Below are positions 12,001-27,000 of a stretch of DNA of 64,000 bases, one piece after another. The position numbers and the translations under genes were made by a program. The notes beneath the pieces are model-generated. The model saw only the letters and a list, made by a program, of their open reading frames with translations. It was not told the origin of the DNA and ran no database searches. Source of the stretch: Oxyruncus cristatus (Eukaryota > Chordata > Aves > Passeriformes > Cotingidae); assembly GCA_013399855.1 (NCBI GenBank), contig VXAY01002880.1, forward strand, positions 124,001-188,000. Reading direction: 5' to 3'. Position 1 is the stretch's first letter; every line of letters starts with the position of its first letter.

Positions 12001-15000
12001 ATCTTGCTTGCACTTTAGCATTTAATGTTTTTCCTTCTGTAAGAATAAAGCTCAGACTTTCTTGTGTGCCTTTTGTTGCCCATTTGCCATCAAAATACTG
12101 GATTAAAATAAGGTAAAAAGGAAAAAGTTCAAGCAGTACCTGTGACAAGAACACTGACAGCTCAGCAGCAGAACCGGATTCCCAAACTCAGAATGCATAT
12201 GGGCTTATTAAAATTTTGGGGTTTGTGTACGTCTTTCCTATTTGCAACTTCACCATTGCTTCATAGTTGCTGAAGTATATAGCTGCCAAAGATCTTACCT
12301 GTTTCTGACTCCATAAACATGACCTCTTTATAGGTATATCAGTCTTGAGGCAGGTTTTGCATATAGTCATTGAAACAGAGCTGTAAATAAAACAGTGCTG
12401 ACAGAGACAGCTTGTCCTCAAAATGTAAGGCACTTATATTTGCTGAGCTTTCTTGCCTTCGTAAGCACCTTGTTATACAGCAAAGAGACCAGAATATGCA
12501 AACATGTTCACCACTTTGGTGCAGCTACTAGAGGAATAGGTGGTATGCTGTCTCCGTAGAGAGCTTTATTTAGACACCCCAGGGGAAGCATTTGGGCCTG
12601 ATTGCATAAAAAAATACCCAGAAAAGTCATTAGAAGCAGCTGGAAAAGTGGAGAGAATTCAGCTGTAACACCTACTACTGAAAAGACCTGTATTTGTAAG
12701 AGATTTGGTTTAATTTATCTTGAGATATTTAACTTGCAGCTACATCTCTAGCTCCAATATTTTACAGCATACGCAGGGTATTTCCAGGAAACATTAATAC
12801 TGCTTTTATTTTTCTATTTAATATGGGGTTGTTCCTGCAAGTTTGATTTTGCACACCACAGTCAATTTAGGAAAGAAAGCCACATGCACTGACAGATGTA
12901 AGAAAAAGAAGCTGCAAAGAAGTGATGAAATCTTGCTTTAGCATTTCAGGCTTTTCTTCAGATAACACCCTTAAAAATGACCCATTTCAAACGCAAGGTC
13001 TCCTAGTGGGAAATGCACTGAATTCACAGTGTCAAGACCATAGACGGGTTCCAGTCCATGGCCTTTGACTTACTACTTACTTTACTTCTATATGTGAGAC
13101 TCTCGTATTTAACTATTATATTTCACACCAAACAGTAACTGGGTAAAAGCAGATGTAACTTTGGGAGCAAGGAACAGGACACAGCTCTCCTCCACGAGGA
13201 TTGCTCTAATCTTTGGGTGACAGAAGCTGCTCCCACACACTCTGCCTCTGCCTCTATACATTCTCCACTATAATGAGGTCCAGAGTCAGGGGAAGAAGCT
13301 GAGGATGCCCAGTAGGTCACATTGGAGGGCACTGGACCCAGATCTTTTCCTCAAGCTCTAACTGCTCAGCTCTGGCACAACACAGTGGTAGCACTAGTGC
13401 TTGTCATATTTCAGAGGAATGAAATGTGCTGGATGCCAGCACTCACAGAAATGGCTCTGGTATGGAGTTTCACAGGGAATCCAAGGCATATATGTGGGCA
13501 CACTCAGAACTACAAGTAGGCAACTACATCTGGGAGATAGGCATTCCTCTCTGGTGTCTCCAGTGGGCTGGTGAAGGTGTGTTTCTGCCTGGCACACCCT
13601 CTGCTGTGAATTTGGATGTTAGTACCTAACCATGCCCTCTGGTTTTACAAGAGTTATCGAGCTCAGATTTGTGAGCTGTGCTTCAAGAAGCTGGGTACAG
13701 CAATGGCTGGCATGGTCAATCCTGAGGGTACCCACAGGCATCCCTTCCCTACCCCTCTGCACTGGCTGATGAAGACAACTTGCCCCACTCTGTGGTGGAT
13801 GTCCACTCAACTTCTCCCCAGTGCTCCTTCCCCAAACAGATCTGTGAGTCACATTTCAGCTGACTGCATGATCCAGTAACAGCTGCTAACTTGGGCAGCT
13901 GGAAAAGAGGCAGTCAGAGGGATGTGAGGCATAACTTTTGGTTGGCTCTCCATAAATTGTTCAAACCTTTTGGGTGAGGAGACCCCAAAGCAGACAGAAG
14001 ACTTTAGGGAAGGACTGCAACACAGATCCTGCTTCCCTGTGTTTGGATCTAAATGTGCTTTTAAAAATTATTATTTATCTTGATTTTTGCTCATCCTTCT
14101 TGCTTATGCTTCTTACTTTGGAAGGATTGTTGTCAAATAATTTAAATTTATCCCATTAAGCAGGTTTCTGATCTCATATAAGTACTATAGTTTTGGTAGT
14201 AATCTGAACCACACTAATGCAAATTATAAACACTGCAGATCTCAACATGAATACAGAATGTGATTTAGTATGCTGTGAAACCACAATCAATCAAGCTCTT
14301 CTCTCAAAACACAGTCACTACAAACTAATTACTGATATTGGCTGAGAGCCATCACGCATAGTCTGCATATCACTGTGATCTGGGCTTGTGTTTTTCTTAA
14401 TTGTTTTTAATTCATGGATTTGTAGAGCAGCCACAAGCGGATGTTGTTAACAGACAAAGAGCATTACAAGTTGGAGTTTTTTGATGCTTTATGTATCTTA
14501 AGGAGATTATTCATATAGAAATCAACCTGACCTAATTTTTTTGTGCTTCTATATGCAGTTTGAGCCATTCTAACACCCCTTTAAAAATGGCTCCCATAAA
14601 TTTACTCTTTTCAGCCTGAAGTGACCTTTGTCAGGGGGAACACATGCTCTTGGAGCAGAAGGGAACAATGTGGAGAACTTATCTTCATGTTCAAACAAAA
14701 AGGTTCTTTGTTATCAGAGACGGAAGGATGCTGCTTTCCTACACCAACCTCAATACAAACATTGAGACTGGAGGTTCGGAAAGTACAGTGAGAGTTGTAT
14801 GACATGACGCTCAACCTGCATTCAACAGTTTTATAAAATATATGTGTAAATCCACCTAATGACAAGTATTTTTTATAAGCAAGCATGTAGTGTCACCTTG
14901 GGAGATTTTTTTTATGTATCTGGCAGTACTATTTTGTCTGTTTGAAGGGAAATGGATTGGTTGGTCAGAAGTACTTTTAGAATCTGGAAAATATCATCTC

Positions 15001-18000
15001 TGGCAGGGATGACTTCGCAGTACACAGAAAGGCAGAAAACTCCATCAGAGACTGGGAAAAGATCCCAGCCCTCCCATCACATTGGTGGCAGAAGTTTAGC
15101 AAAGGGCTTTCAGAGGCCCCTTCAACACACATCCTAAATCTGGTTCCCATGCATAAGGGGGAGAGAAGCTGTCTGGGGCACAGCATTGAGCTGCACAGGC
15201 CCAAGAGCACAGCATACATGCAAATGCATGGAATCACATGCTAAACCTGATTCAACTGAAAGCTTTTGCACAGTCACCCTTAATACAAGACATATGGTTT
15301 TTATTATAATGTGCATAAAACATTTTAAATCAGTTTGACGTGTTTTCAACAGGCAAGAGAAAAACACTGGAAGGATAAATATATCTGGGAGGTAACTGAC
15401 TAAACAACCCTGCAGTCTCAGAATGAAATGCAAAATTTGTCATAAGCTAATCAAATATTTACTGATTATAAAAAACTATTAAAGTTCAAGTGTCATCTAG
15501 AGAAAGGAACAGTAAAACCTAACCCAGGATATTGATTGGTTGCCTAAATTATGTTTTTTACAGTAACAAAGCCAAGGTAGGTCTGAGGGCAATGCATTTC
15601 GAGATATGACCACTGCCATTTGCTGCTTTTATTTCCCCAACAGCACTTTTACTGTTAGGAAGCACAAATGATAGAGAAGAAGCCTGTGCTTTTTCAGCTT
15701 ATTAATCCTTGTGGGTTTGTGGTCAAGCTGTATTCCACCAGCTCTAACAAACAGTCGCAGCCTGCCCAGATGTCAAAAGTCAACAGCTTCCTATTATTTA
15801 CAGAATTTCAGAAGGGTGGAACACAGATCCATGATGAAGTGCTTCAGCATGGAAGCAAGAAAAGGCTTGTAACACTAATAAATTATGAAAAAAGTCTGCG
15901 AGAATTTTCATTTCTTTTAAGTACATTTTAGGTAACAGTATATCTAAGATACACTATTATAAAGTACGTTTACTATTTAGTTATGTCACGTTAAAGCAAT
16001 ACATTTCAGGATCCTTGGGGAAGTGATGTCCACCTTGCAGTGGCTGAAGGCTGAATGTATGAAAGTAGGCCATGCCTCCAGCTCCCAGGGGAACTGTGGA
16101 AGTGGCACTCTCCCTAACTGCCATCTCAACTCACAAACACGTCCCACCTGTCTCAATCAACAAAGCTTCTCAGCTCTGCTAAACTCTGGTTTCTGGGCAT
16201 GCCTAGAAACAGGTCAGCTTTAAAAGTGCTGAAGAGTTTGGTGTCTCTTTCTATAGACCAGGGTGGGTGTTTCACACTACACCACATAAATCAGGTTCCA
16301 CACCAAACAAGTCCAAGGAAAGCTCTTTTATGCTGTCTGCTTTGCTGGGGAAAGAAAGGATCCACCTGGGATTCTCAGAGACAGGTTTAGCTTTCAACTA
16401 AAGGAGGAGACTGCACATCCTCTCCCCATCACACCCCCAGGAACTGCATCCAGCAATAAAAACTTGATAAAGAGATCGGTTCTAGTGCTTTCAGCTTATC
16501 ATGCCCTTCTTCTCCAGCTCCTCTGTAAAACCACTCAGTTTGGAATGCATGTCTCCATTAACCCCTCCTACATGGGTGATATCCAAACAGGCCTGAATTT
16601 CCCACAGCTCCCACCTCCATCAGGAGACCCGCACTCAACCCCTGTGCACAACACACCCGAGAAAACTAACCTGTGCCATCTAAAGTTTTGGGATAAGTTG
16701 GACAACCTCTATCTAGTTCTTCTTCTGGCTGCTGGGGTTCATTTATGATTAACAATTGTGGTTACTTTACGGGAATAGGGACTGGACATGCATTTTTCCT
16801 TTCTCCTAGGTTTTTCCCAAGCTCAGAATCATTAACTTCAAGTATCAACCAGAACAGAGTGAAGATATTGAAACCATGGCCTCATCAGGATTTAGATTAT
16901 CTAGGTACATAAAAGCAAGTGAAATACCACTGCCTAAACAGGCCAAGAGCTCAAAATTACATGAGTATCTGCAAAGACCTGATAAGTTGTTTATGACTGA
17001 CCTTCCACTTCAGAGCCCAACCACCATTCACTCATACGATGTCTTTATGGCACAGTAAAATCAAATAAGTGAGATGTGCATGACTGAAGATATTCCCTTA
17101 GCTTTCCATGCCTATGTATAAATACACATATATAAACACAAGGAATATATAGGCTAATTCACTCAATACTGCTCATAAAGTATTTAAAGTAATGACTCTG
17201 AGGGAAACAAATATTTTATGTAGTAATTTGGTCACAACAAAACAAAGATCTGAGAACACTGAAACTATTTATGATTTGAAGTAAAAAATGAGCAGAAAAT
17301 GGAAAACCACTACTTTCTATTTGAAATGATGCTTTAATTATAAAACTAAGAAATTTCTTTATTCTTTTAAAAAGGCAATAAAAACATAAAAAACCTCCGC
17401 AAAAATTAAAAAAAAAATTAGATTGAATATGGTCTTTGTTCAGTCTGAAATGAAGATTTCCTTTAATGTTTTGATTTGGCAGCAACTCTCAAATCAGTTA
17501 TTTGCATAGCTCCTCTTTGAACACAGTAAGACATCAGACAAAAAAAGTAATAGGGAATGTAAGGGAAAATAGAAAAGGAAATAATCTATCAATTCTTGAG
17601 TAAACATTGCTCAGAAAACAGTTTAAATCCCAGGATTCTCATTAAAAAGGCATTAATAACATGGAGGAATTCCAAAAAAGGTCAACAATAATGATAACAG
17701 GATTACAGGGCACTGTTTATGAAGGGAGATTAAGAGAATGCAATTTGTCCATTCTAAGATAAAAATGAACACTGGTAACATGGTTTATCATGGAAGGAGG
17801 AATACAGCAATAAAACTGTAACAAAAACTATGTAACAGCAACACAGGCTTCTGGCTGCAATGCATGTTATTTCATGAAAAATTACTTGAAATAAAAAGTG
17901 ATGGTGGATCAGAGTTGTGCACAGTAAAATGTATCTGGAGTAGGTTCAGAATACTTCAACTGGAGAATCAGGAAGCTATTTTAAACGCTGGCATAAATAA

Positions 18001-21000
18001 TACAGATTGTAATTTAAAAGCAGAGCACAAAAACCCTCTCCTAAGGGAAGATACATAATGGCCTCTTTCGTATGCACAGTATTTCTTTCTGTGGAGGTGA
18101 AGTGGGCTGAAACCCACAGAAAACAGCCAGAAGGAGCAGAAAATTCACTTCAGTAAATATAGAAATTGCAAAGCATGTTCTAGCCCGACCTTACACACAT
18201 TTTAAAATAAATACTTAAGAGTATGCAGAGTGTATAGCATTGGTTTCTCCATTTTGGCTCATATTCCACTCTGGATTAGCAGAAGAAGGAAAAAAACAAC
18301 AAGAAAACCAAACCTACTTGACCATACAAAAAGGGGTTTTTTTTAATACTAAAGATCACAGCTACTGCCATCTTCCATACCTCCCTCAAGCCTGACCTCT
18401 AAACCCCAGGGCTCTTCTTATGCCAGGCCCTCACCCGTCTTTTCCCGATGCGGGAGCACGCCCCCACAAGCCCCGTGAGACCTTAATCTCTATCAAAAGG
18501 CATCTGGATCTAAAAGATGTATTGTCTGGCAGGGATCATCCTGTGCAGCACCCCAGGCACTCCCTGCAGAAGTCCCATATCCACATCCCCTACTCACTCT
18601 GATTTGCAGTTAGAGCCGTGGCTCTCTCCTGGACCAAGTGCCAGGCTAAGCTCGAGGCTGCAGGCATCCTCAGGTGAGAATCTCCCTTTTAACAGTGGCT
18701 GTCCCACTTTCTGTATGTCTGGAGCAGTATCAGAACGATTAATGGGCCAGGGAGGAAGAGACAAAAGAGTTATGGTGTGCCTGCTGGGAACTCAGCTTCA
18801 AGCCACCAGTAAAAGAGTAACTAAATTAAAATGGAACAGCTTCCCTGGGAGCAGACATCCTGCATCCCCTTAGCCTGCCCAGCAGCCCCATATTAGGGCA
18901 CTCCTCTTCCTTGTGCTAAGACCCATGCCCAAAAAGACATACAAACAAGTCTAAATATAAGTTTCTTTTTCCTTTCCTGAACTTTTTTTTTTTTTTTATT
19001 TTGTACCGAAGGAGTTCAGTATGTAACTGCAGAATATTTGTGTCTAAGACCCTGAATTGCAGGTGGCCTGTGCCACCAGCCTACAGCTGGGCAGGTCACT
19101 GTGTAGGACAGGTAGGACTTAGGCTTTCACCTTTTACTTGCCAATTCTTCCTTTGCAACATGCTGGCTTCCTTTTCGGATTCTCTGTTTTTGCTGAGACA
19201 TCTGGGCACTTGCTGCAGCCTATGAGTCTTCTAAACTAAAAGAGATATATGTCTAGAGAGGCCACAGCCCAACCATTAATGTCTGTACTAAGAGACTATG
19301 TCTCCTACTAAGCACCATCTAAAATAATTTTTTAGAAAGGGGTGGATTATAAAATTTGCGACATGGAATTAAAATATTGTTTTTCCATGCCACTTTAATA
19401 GGAAATTGTAGATTTGGGTTAAATACTATAAGATACTTCAAAGTCAAATCATTACTTGTAGCTGTTAGTTGCTTATTCATGTTTGAAATAAATATTTGAC
19501 TATTTGAACATATTTTCCACATCAATTCAAGCAAATTTGTTTAAATTCAAAGTTTAAATTGACAATACATAAAAATACAAACTAAAAAAGTAGTACTATG
19601 CTAATAATTTTAACCTACCTTTCTAAGCATCTTTTGCTGAAAATATTAATATTCTTGTTATATTCCAGTATTATCTTTCAGAAGTTACTGAGTGCTTGTT
19701 TTACTTCACTGCCATTTAGTTAGCTTATGCCCTAAAAATACTTTATTACTGTGAATCCATAATGCAAAATGAGACGCAGAATCTCCCCACGCAATGCTGG
19801 GCAGCCTGGGCAGCAGTCCTCCGAAACAGGACAGACAGAGAGTGCCTGAGGTTTATCAGGGATGAGCAGAAGAGGAAAAGGCATCTAATCAGACCTACCT
19901 GAAGATCCATGCATGGTCTTCAAGCACAAACTTTCTCCCACAACTGAATGTCTAAGAATGACTTTTCATTGAAAAAACACAAAAAGAAAGAAAGAACAAA
20001 GGAGAACTAAAAGCCACAGAGACTTAAATAAAGCCTAACAGCAGAGTTGTCAGAGACCTGATGAGAACATGGGAGATGGGGATAGGATTCACCTGACTAA
20101 ATGTGGACACTGATGTCCAAGCCAACCTTGGTACCACTTTTAGTCAATAGAAAGTTAATCAACATAACCAGTGAATCCTAAAGTAAATGTTTAAATATTT
20201 GGTCAGAATGACCACGCACCAGATTCACTGGTTTCATTTGTTCTACCTTCTTTAAAACACAACAGGACCTTAGCGCACTCATGCAGGAAGAGATAATTAT
20301 CACTACATTACAGATTGGTAATTGAGGTCAGATAATTGAGGTCAGATAAATTACAGGCCATCTCTGCTTTATTCAGCTTGGCTATAGACCATGAATTCAC
20401 ATCTTCCTCACCTCCAAAACAGCTACTGTAACCCCCAGAAGGGAAATGGCAGATTAAACTGTTAAAGCTTTTCCATGTCCTTTGAGCAATGGGACCAGTC
20501 ACTTGGACTAGAGAGTCAGCCCCCATCAACAGCCCACAGCTCCTGAAGGTTGTCTAAGGAGATAATGTACATTCAAATTTCACCTCATAAAAGCCAAGAG
20601 ATTTATGCCAGACAGAGAAGTTCCAATGGGACCTACTGGCTGCACCGAGTCTGTTGACCCAGCTAGAAGGAAATATTCAAAACTGCCGTGAGGACTCAGA
20701 CACCCCAAAGTATGCTGGGGAGGCTGTGCTTTGCAAATGGCAGACCCCAGCAGCACCTCCCCCACCACCATCCCCCAGGCTGGCCACCTTCCAGACCTCA
20801 CAGCACTGACTCCGACAGCCACCAAACCTCCGCAGGGTGACACCCCTCTGGGCTCAACTCCAGGACAAAAGCTATGAGGACGGCATAGGCTTGAACCCAG
20901 ACACGGCATCCTTGCTCCTGGAGGGTGAGACATGCATGTGCCTCCCCCACAGAGCACAACCTGGTCCTCTGGGACCTGCGGAACCAAGGCCTTAATAACT

Positions 21001-24000
21001 CCCTGTGCTGGCAGGTCAGGTAAGCAAATCTACACAGCTCCATAGCAACAGACGTGAAATTAAAGCAGCTCCCGTCAGTAAAATATGCAGGAGGGCTCAG
21101 GGCATACAGAAACATTTTTATTTAGAAAAATCAGCAGTAGCTATCCCTTGTGGGCCCAAAATGAAAGGTGAAGAGAAGGAAGACAAGCAAAAGTAACTGA
21201 GGAAAAGGAATAGGGCTGAAAACTGCAACAACTGTATTTGTTAGACTCTGTATTAGAAAAGATCTCAGAAACTTTAATATCACAAATAAAATTATGAAAT
21301 GCACATGTAAGAAAGGAAGAACAGTGTGAGTTAAACCGTACAGGAAATAAATGTTGCATTTGTTGGATTTGAGTGTCAGAATGGTTACAGTGGCTGCTAT
21401 CAGGTGTGGGACAGAAATGAAGCATTTGAAGCATGTGCCTGCATCTGAGAAAGATGACACATGCTCAAGTGCTTCCTCTCTTTTTATTGCCAAGGTGCCA
21501 TTTTAAAAAACAGATCAAAAGCCTTCCAGAGGCACAAGTAATTGAGCACTGTGTATCTGCTCTTTGCCAAATACCGAGCTGCTTAAAGATCTAATGCTCA
21601 GGTATAAAGCTCTCCTCATCTGGTTTAAATTACTCAGGGAAACCGGCCTTTTGCTCTTCTTCTTTTCACTACAAGCTTCTCTGCACCGCTCAGAGAATCT
21701 GAGAATATGCTCAGAGAATATGCTTTACAATGGACATGTTCAGATAAAGAGATTTCTTATTATTAATTCAAATACTTTAAGAGGAGAACTAATGATCGGT
21801 CATAGGCAAGATGTTCCATCATTTGATATCCACTCACTTCATTTGGTCCATCTTTAGAACTTTTTTTTGTTCCATGACCATTTATTTAATGTACACTGAA
21901 CCTGGTGTAGCTCATTTCCTAATTTCAGCATTATTATGCGCGTGACACCAGCCACATATTTAAGTCATCGAATATTCCTAGGAACGGAATTTCCCATCTT
22001 CACCACTCCAGTGAGGTTATGACTGGCTGCAGGATGGGAACGTGGGGGACACTGATTAAATACTGCACTTGTAACTGGGTTAAATGTTCTATGACATAAC
22101 CTTGTTCTTAATTATCCCTCCCCCAGAAAAGGGGCAGTCTTGGAATGTGGGTTACAAAGTACTGCTATGTAAGTCACAGCAGAAAGAGGGACATCAGTCT
22201 TCTCATCACTCCTACCTTTGTGAGATTCTGCTTTTAAAATGAAGAATGTCATTTTTATTTTAAGGATCAGTCAAGGCAGTTTGCTATCTCCAAATACAGG
22301 TTTTCCATTTTCTGCTCTTTTTTGTTTTGGGTTTTTTTTCAAACAATCAAACAGTGTGACTGTGTTAGGATACATAGTACACCACTGGCATTTTTAAAAC
22401 AGTTTCAACATAATAGGTAGATGTACTGGCTAGTAGTTATAAAGAATCATACATTTCTTTGCATGCCATAGGAACTGTTCAAGGTAGCACATTCTGTAAT
22501 GTGATTTTTGTATTCTGTACTGTTCTTGCTGAACGACAGGGACAACAGTTCTATTATTTTTCCCACTGCTTGCAATTTGGTACAGAGAATGAGCAAAAGT
22601 CATGGAAATACCAGATACAATGTTCTTGGATACATGCACCAGGAAAACATGTCTTTCTAATATTTTATCAGACTGACCAAGATAAAGCCCTACCACTGCA
22701 TCCTTTTGCAAGCAGAAAGAAGTTCTTGAGAGTGAAGATTATTTCCAGAATTACCTCTAAGACAATCCTCTTGCAGAACTTCCACACCAACTCATCTGTT
22801 TTTCAAGTGAAGCACTTGAAAAAAAATATATACATATATATATGTATAAGCACTTGAAAAACTATATATACATATATATGAAATATATATAAATATATAA
22901 AAACATATATCTGTATAAGCACTTGAAAAAATATATAATAAAAAAAATACATATATGTAATCAGAGCCAGACACTGTATTTCCTTCCCACGCTGTCATGC
23001 TGAAATGAGGGAGTGAGTTGACAAAACAGCTGTAAAATAATACAGCCAGAGGAGAAACTCTTTGTTTTGTTTTTAAAATAACCAAAGTAACTGCCTTTAG
23101 AATACTGACACACATAGAAACAGAGTGGCAATATGGAAAACCTATCTGCTAATTTTATGTTAACTAGTCACTGCTCATTGATTTAACAGGGGACCTCCAG
23201 AAATCAGTTTCTGGACATTTGGTGTTCTGTGCATCTAATCCTCACACACCAGACAAACAAAATTTAAAACATCAGGAAGAGTATTGCATTTTAACAGCTA
23301 GACATTTTTAACAGATAATCTGCAGCTAACACTTGCACTTTCTCTCCGATTTGTTTGGCTTATTTAAGACCTAACCTTAACATTCTCAATTGTCCAGGGT
23401 AATTTCCCTTGCCTTCTTTTTGATCACTATCAGCTCCAACACTGAATAAAAAAGCACCTACACCTACTGAATACTAACAACCAAATAAAGCCAATACATT
23501 CTGCTTCACCTGTCTCTTCTAAAACTCCTAATAGACCTAAAGCCTTCAAAGATTAATCTGTTCAGACTGGGATATCCTGCCCCAAGGCTCATTCATTCAT
23601 GATTTGATAAATTCACCAGGAAAAAGTAGGAAAGATTATTCTGACAACACATGTTGAGTACAACACTATTTACTTTGCCTTGAAGTTAAATGGCATTTTA
23701 AATTAAATAGTGATTCTTAAAAGTTACTTTTTATATATACTTTCATTTTTATGAACTTACACAGCCAAGAAAAGGCAGGAAAAGTACAAACTGTGCCTTG
23801 CAACTGCTTAACTACCGATCTGGGTGATGCATTATTTAAAGGAAAAAAGAGTCTAGCAACACAAGATTACAGAATCGCTGAGAGCTGAAAGGAACCTTTT
23901 GAGACCACCTAGTCCAACACACCGCTAAAGGAAGACTAGATGAAACAGGCTACCCAGGACCATATCCAGCTGAGTCGTGAATATCTCCATGGATGGAGAC

Positions 24001-27000
24001 TCCACAGCTTCTCTAAGCAACCTGTGCCAGTGTCTGACCACTGTCAGAGTACAAAAAGTGTTTTCGTGTGTTCAGATGTAGTTTCATGTTTTTCAATCTC
24101 TGCTCATTGCTTATTGTCCAAAAAATGTAGATTCTCTACGTGGTGAAAGCCTCTGAGATTTTCCCATTAGTTTGAACAGAACAAAGTTTTAATGCCTAAA
24201 CTCTCAGTGATGAAACCCTTCATGAAAAGTAATACATAGCAGTTCAATGGCACTGTAATCCAAAATGTTGCTATTTTAGCTAGATTCAGTAATAGATGGC
24301 CAGATGTTCCGTTAGCAGTGAAAAAAAGTAACTTTTTTTCATAGTCTGCTGCAACGTGGAATGGTCATTACTGAACCAAGATGTGAATGACTGACAGCCA
24401 GTCCTCACAAGGTTTGGAAGCTGACCCTAATTGTGGCTCACCCAGGTCTCCTTTCATGCAGTGGTGCACTTCTACTCTGCAGGGTCCTGAAGGGGCTGTA
24501 GGGTCTGGAACAGCCTTAATGTTTTTTTTTTAAGTTTTAATAATTTCATGTGAAACTTCAGAAATTCCATGGGCTCTAAGAAACAGCTCCAACAGTAATC
24601 TCAGCACATTCAGTAAACTGTCCAAGTGTGCCTGTAACATCAAAAGCAAGAAAGACCAGATCTTTGTCAGAAATGCTGAACACAGTCACCTGATCAGGTG
24701 TCCTTCTCAAATTCTGATGCTCACAGAGCACAATTCTGTGTTACTTTAAACATGCAAGGCTTTTAAAAGTTTTTGACACAATTCCCACTAAAGATTCTCT
24801 TTTTTATCCATGTCTTTGAAATCAGTACTTTGCAGCCTGCAGATCCAGATTTTGAATCCTTTCTTTAAGTATTGTAATGGAAGTCAAAAAAGAAGATGAG
24901 AAAGACTGTCAAAGGAGGCAAAACACTTCTCACCGTTCTCAACAGGATGTGGACACGAGCTGCAGGAATTCAGGATGGATCCTTGCAGGAGGACTACCCC
25001 AAAATGTGAATACGTACAAGCATTTATGATCCTGTTTATTCAATTACAAAAACTGTAGGATTTGGCACAGCATTTTGATACAAAACTAAGACTAATGTTA
25101 ATTATTTTTGTGCCTTCTTGCAAGGGCATTTTCTGCAACCCTTTTTGCATTTCTTTTAATATTGTGTAGATGAATCACATCCAAAAGAAAGAACAACTTT
25201 TAAAATTCAGAAATTAAAAGGCTTGTAACTTTCTCCTGGAGTGGATGTTATATATCATTCTTAATGTTCATGCCCTGTCCCTCCTTCCCTGGGAAAGCAG
25301 GCACTGGTTTTAAATCAAATTCACTTCTACAGTGCTGTGGATCAGATCTAATGCACAACAAAAACAATTATCAACTCTCTCAAATCTATAATTTCTCCAT
25401 GATTGTAAGTATTTTAGAGGTTTAGTAAGATGCATTCCAGGATTATATATGGTTCCCTATGCAAACAACATAAATTATGAATGATATCCAAATCTAGCTT
25501 GTTAGATTTTATCCAAATCTAGCTTACCTCTTTACCTCAAGAGGTAAAGATGACTTAGATCCATATAACAAGGCCTTAGGCTGATAGAGAAAAAGAAAAG
25601 ACCTTGTGTATTTTGTATTTTGAAGTACAGAAATGAAAGATGAAGTGATGATACTAGAACAGCAGAAAAATATCAGAGCTTGGGAACAGTCTAAAAACAT
25701 CCCAGGGTTCATTCTCAGTGCTATCCCATTCTGACATTTCCTGAATTATCTAAATATTTACGTATGTGTTTCTTCTGAGTTTCAACATGTTCATTACCAC
25801 AAGACATTTCAGATAAATATGAAATAATCTCCATAAATCAAGAAGGGCTTTTGGTAAAGAGAAATTATGTACAATTGCCTTTATGTATGACAACGTGTAT
25901 AACACGTTGCTGTTATGCTCCTTCCATATCCCACCTCCCTTCTACTGGTCCCCTGTTACACCTTGCGTGTTTTGCTACAGGGTGATGCCTCCTCTTTCAC
26001 AAGGGCTAGATCTTTCCAACTGAGTCACCAGAAATTCATGCCAGAGAAGGTCATGGGGAAGAGACTGGATCCACCTGAAGCCAAAAGATAGCAATGGAAG
26101 AGAATCACATTAACCTCTGTGGCCGTCACTGAGGAAAATGAACCTCGGCTGTCCCCTGTCATGCTTTCCATCTCTGAAATGTCCCTCACTTGTGTCAGCT
26201 CTCACACTGACTATGACATTATTCTGAAAAACTTTCCACTAAAGAAGTGTGAGATATTTGGCAGGAGGAACTTAGAAGTACCTGTAAATCAGACCCAGTT
26301 GATGCTCTGAGAGTTTTAACAGATCTCAGGATCGACACACTTGAAATCTAGAGACAAGTTTTGCAACCTTAGAGATCAGTGCAGAGGTACTGACAGGTAC
26401 GTAGTGGCCCACTCACAAGAATACGTAAATACCTAAATTAAGTCTGTTCAAAGACTTGAAATAATGCATTCAATAATACGACTTCTGACTATCACTGGCA
26501 AAGGCTAATAGTTTCATGTTTTAAGGCAATTCAAGTGTAAAAATGAAAACAATTAAATGATTCACTGAAAAAAACTGTATAACTCTTTTCCTTGTGTATA
26601 GGGTTCTTTGGTAGAAAAAAACTTTTGCAATTCATCATCCACATTTTGCTAAGCCATGTTCATATGCACAAACAAAATTGTTCAGGTAGCCACCCATGGC
26701 TGCAGACTTGACTGTCTTACACCACATCCACTGCATTCTGCCTGCACTAGATTCCTTGACTTTAATGGAACAGAAAACAAGTCTTGAAAAAAATATTGTC
26801 TATCATCCATTATGCACCTCAATAGGAGACTGGGAAAACTCAAGTAACGTGGTGCTATGAAGTGAGCTGAACAACTTCCAGGGGTAGTGGTAAATCAGCC
26901 TTAATCAGCCCTTTCAATGACCAAGCCAGTGAAGTGATTTTGCAACAGATTCTTTACAGTTTCTGGATTAAACATGGTACCAGCAAATCTGAGCTGGCTT

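Noticed and set aside
20580..21115. Overlapping minus-strand ORFs of 135 and 105 codons
   Set aside because: Local GC enrichment lowers stop frequency. No conserved domain, splice support or start context; overlapping frames compete.
22459..22857. 132-codon plus-strand ORF
   Set aside because: It runs into the AT-rich minisatellite and shows no recognisable domain; consistent with chance in 64 kb.
22799..22960. CRISPR-like array
   Set aside because: Only three core copies with unequal AT spacers in a vertebrate genome; it is a minisatellite.
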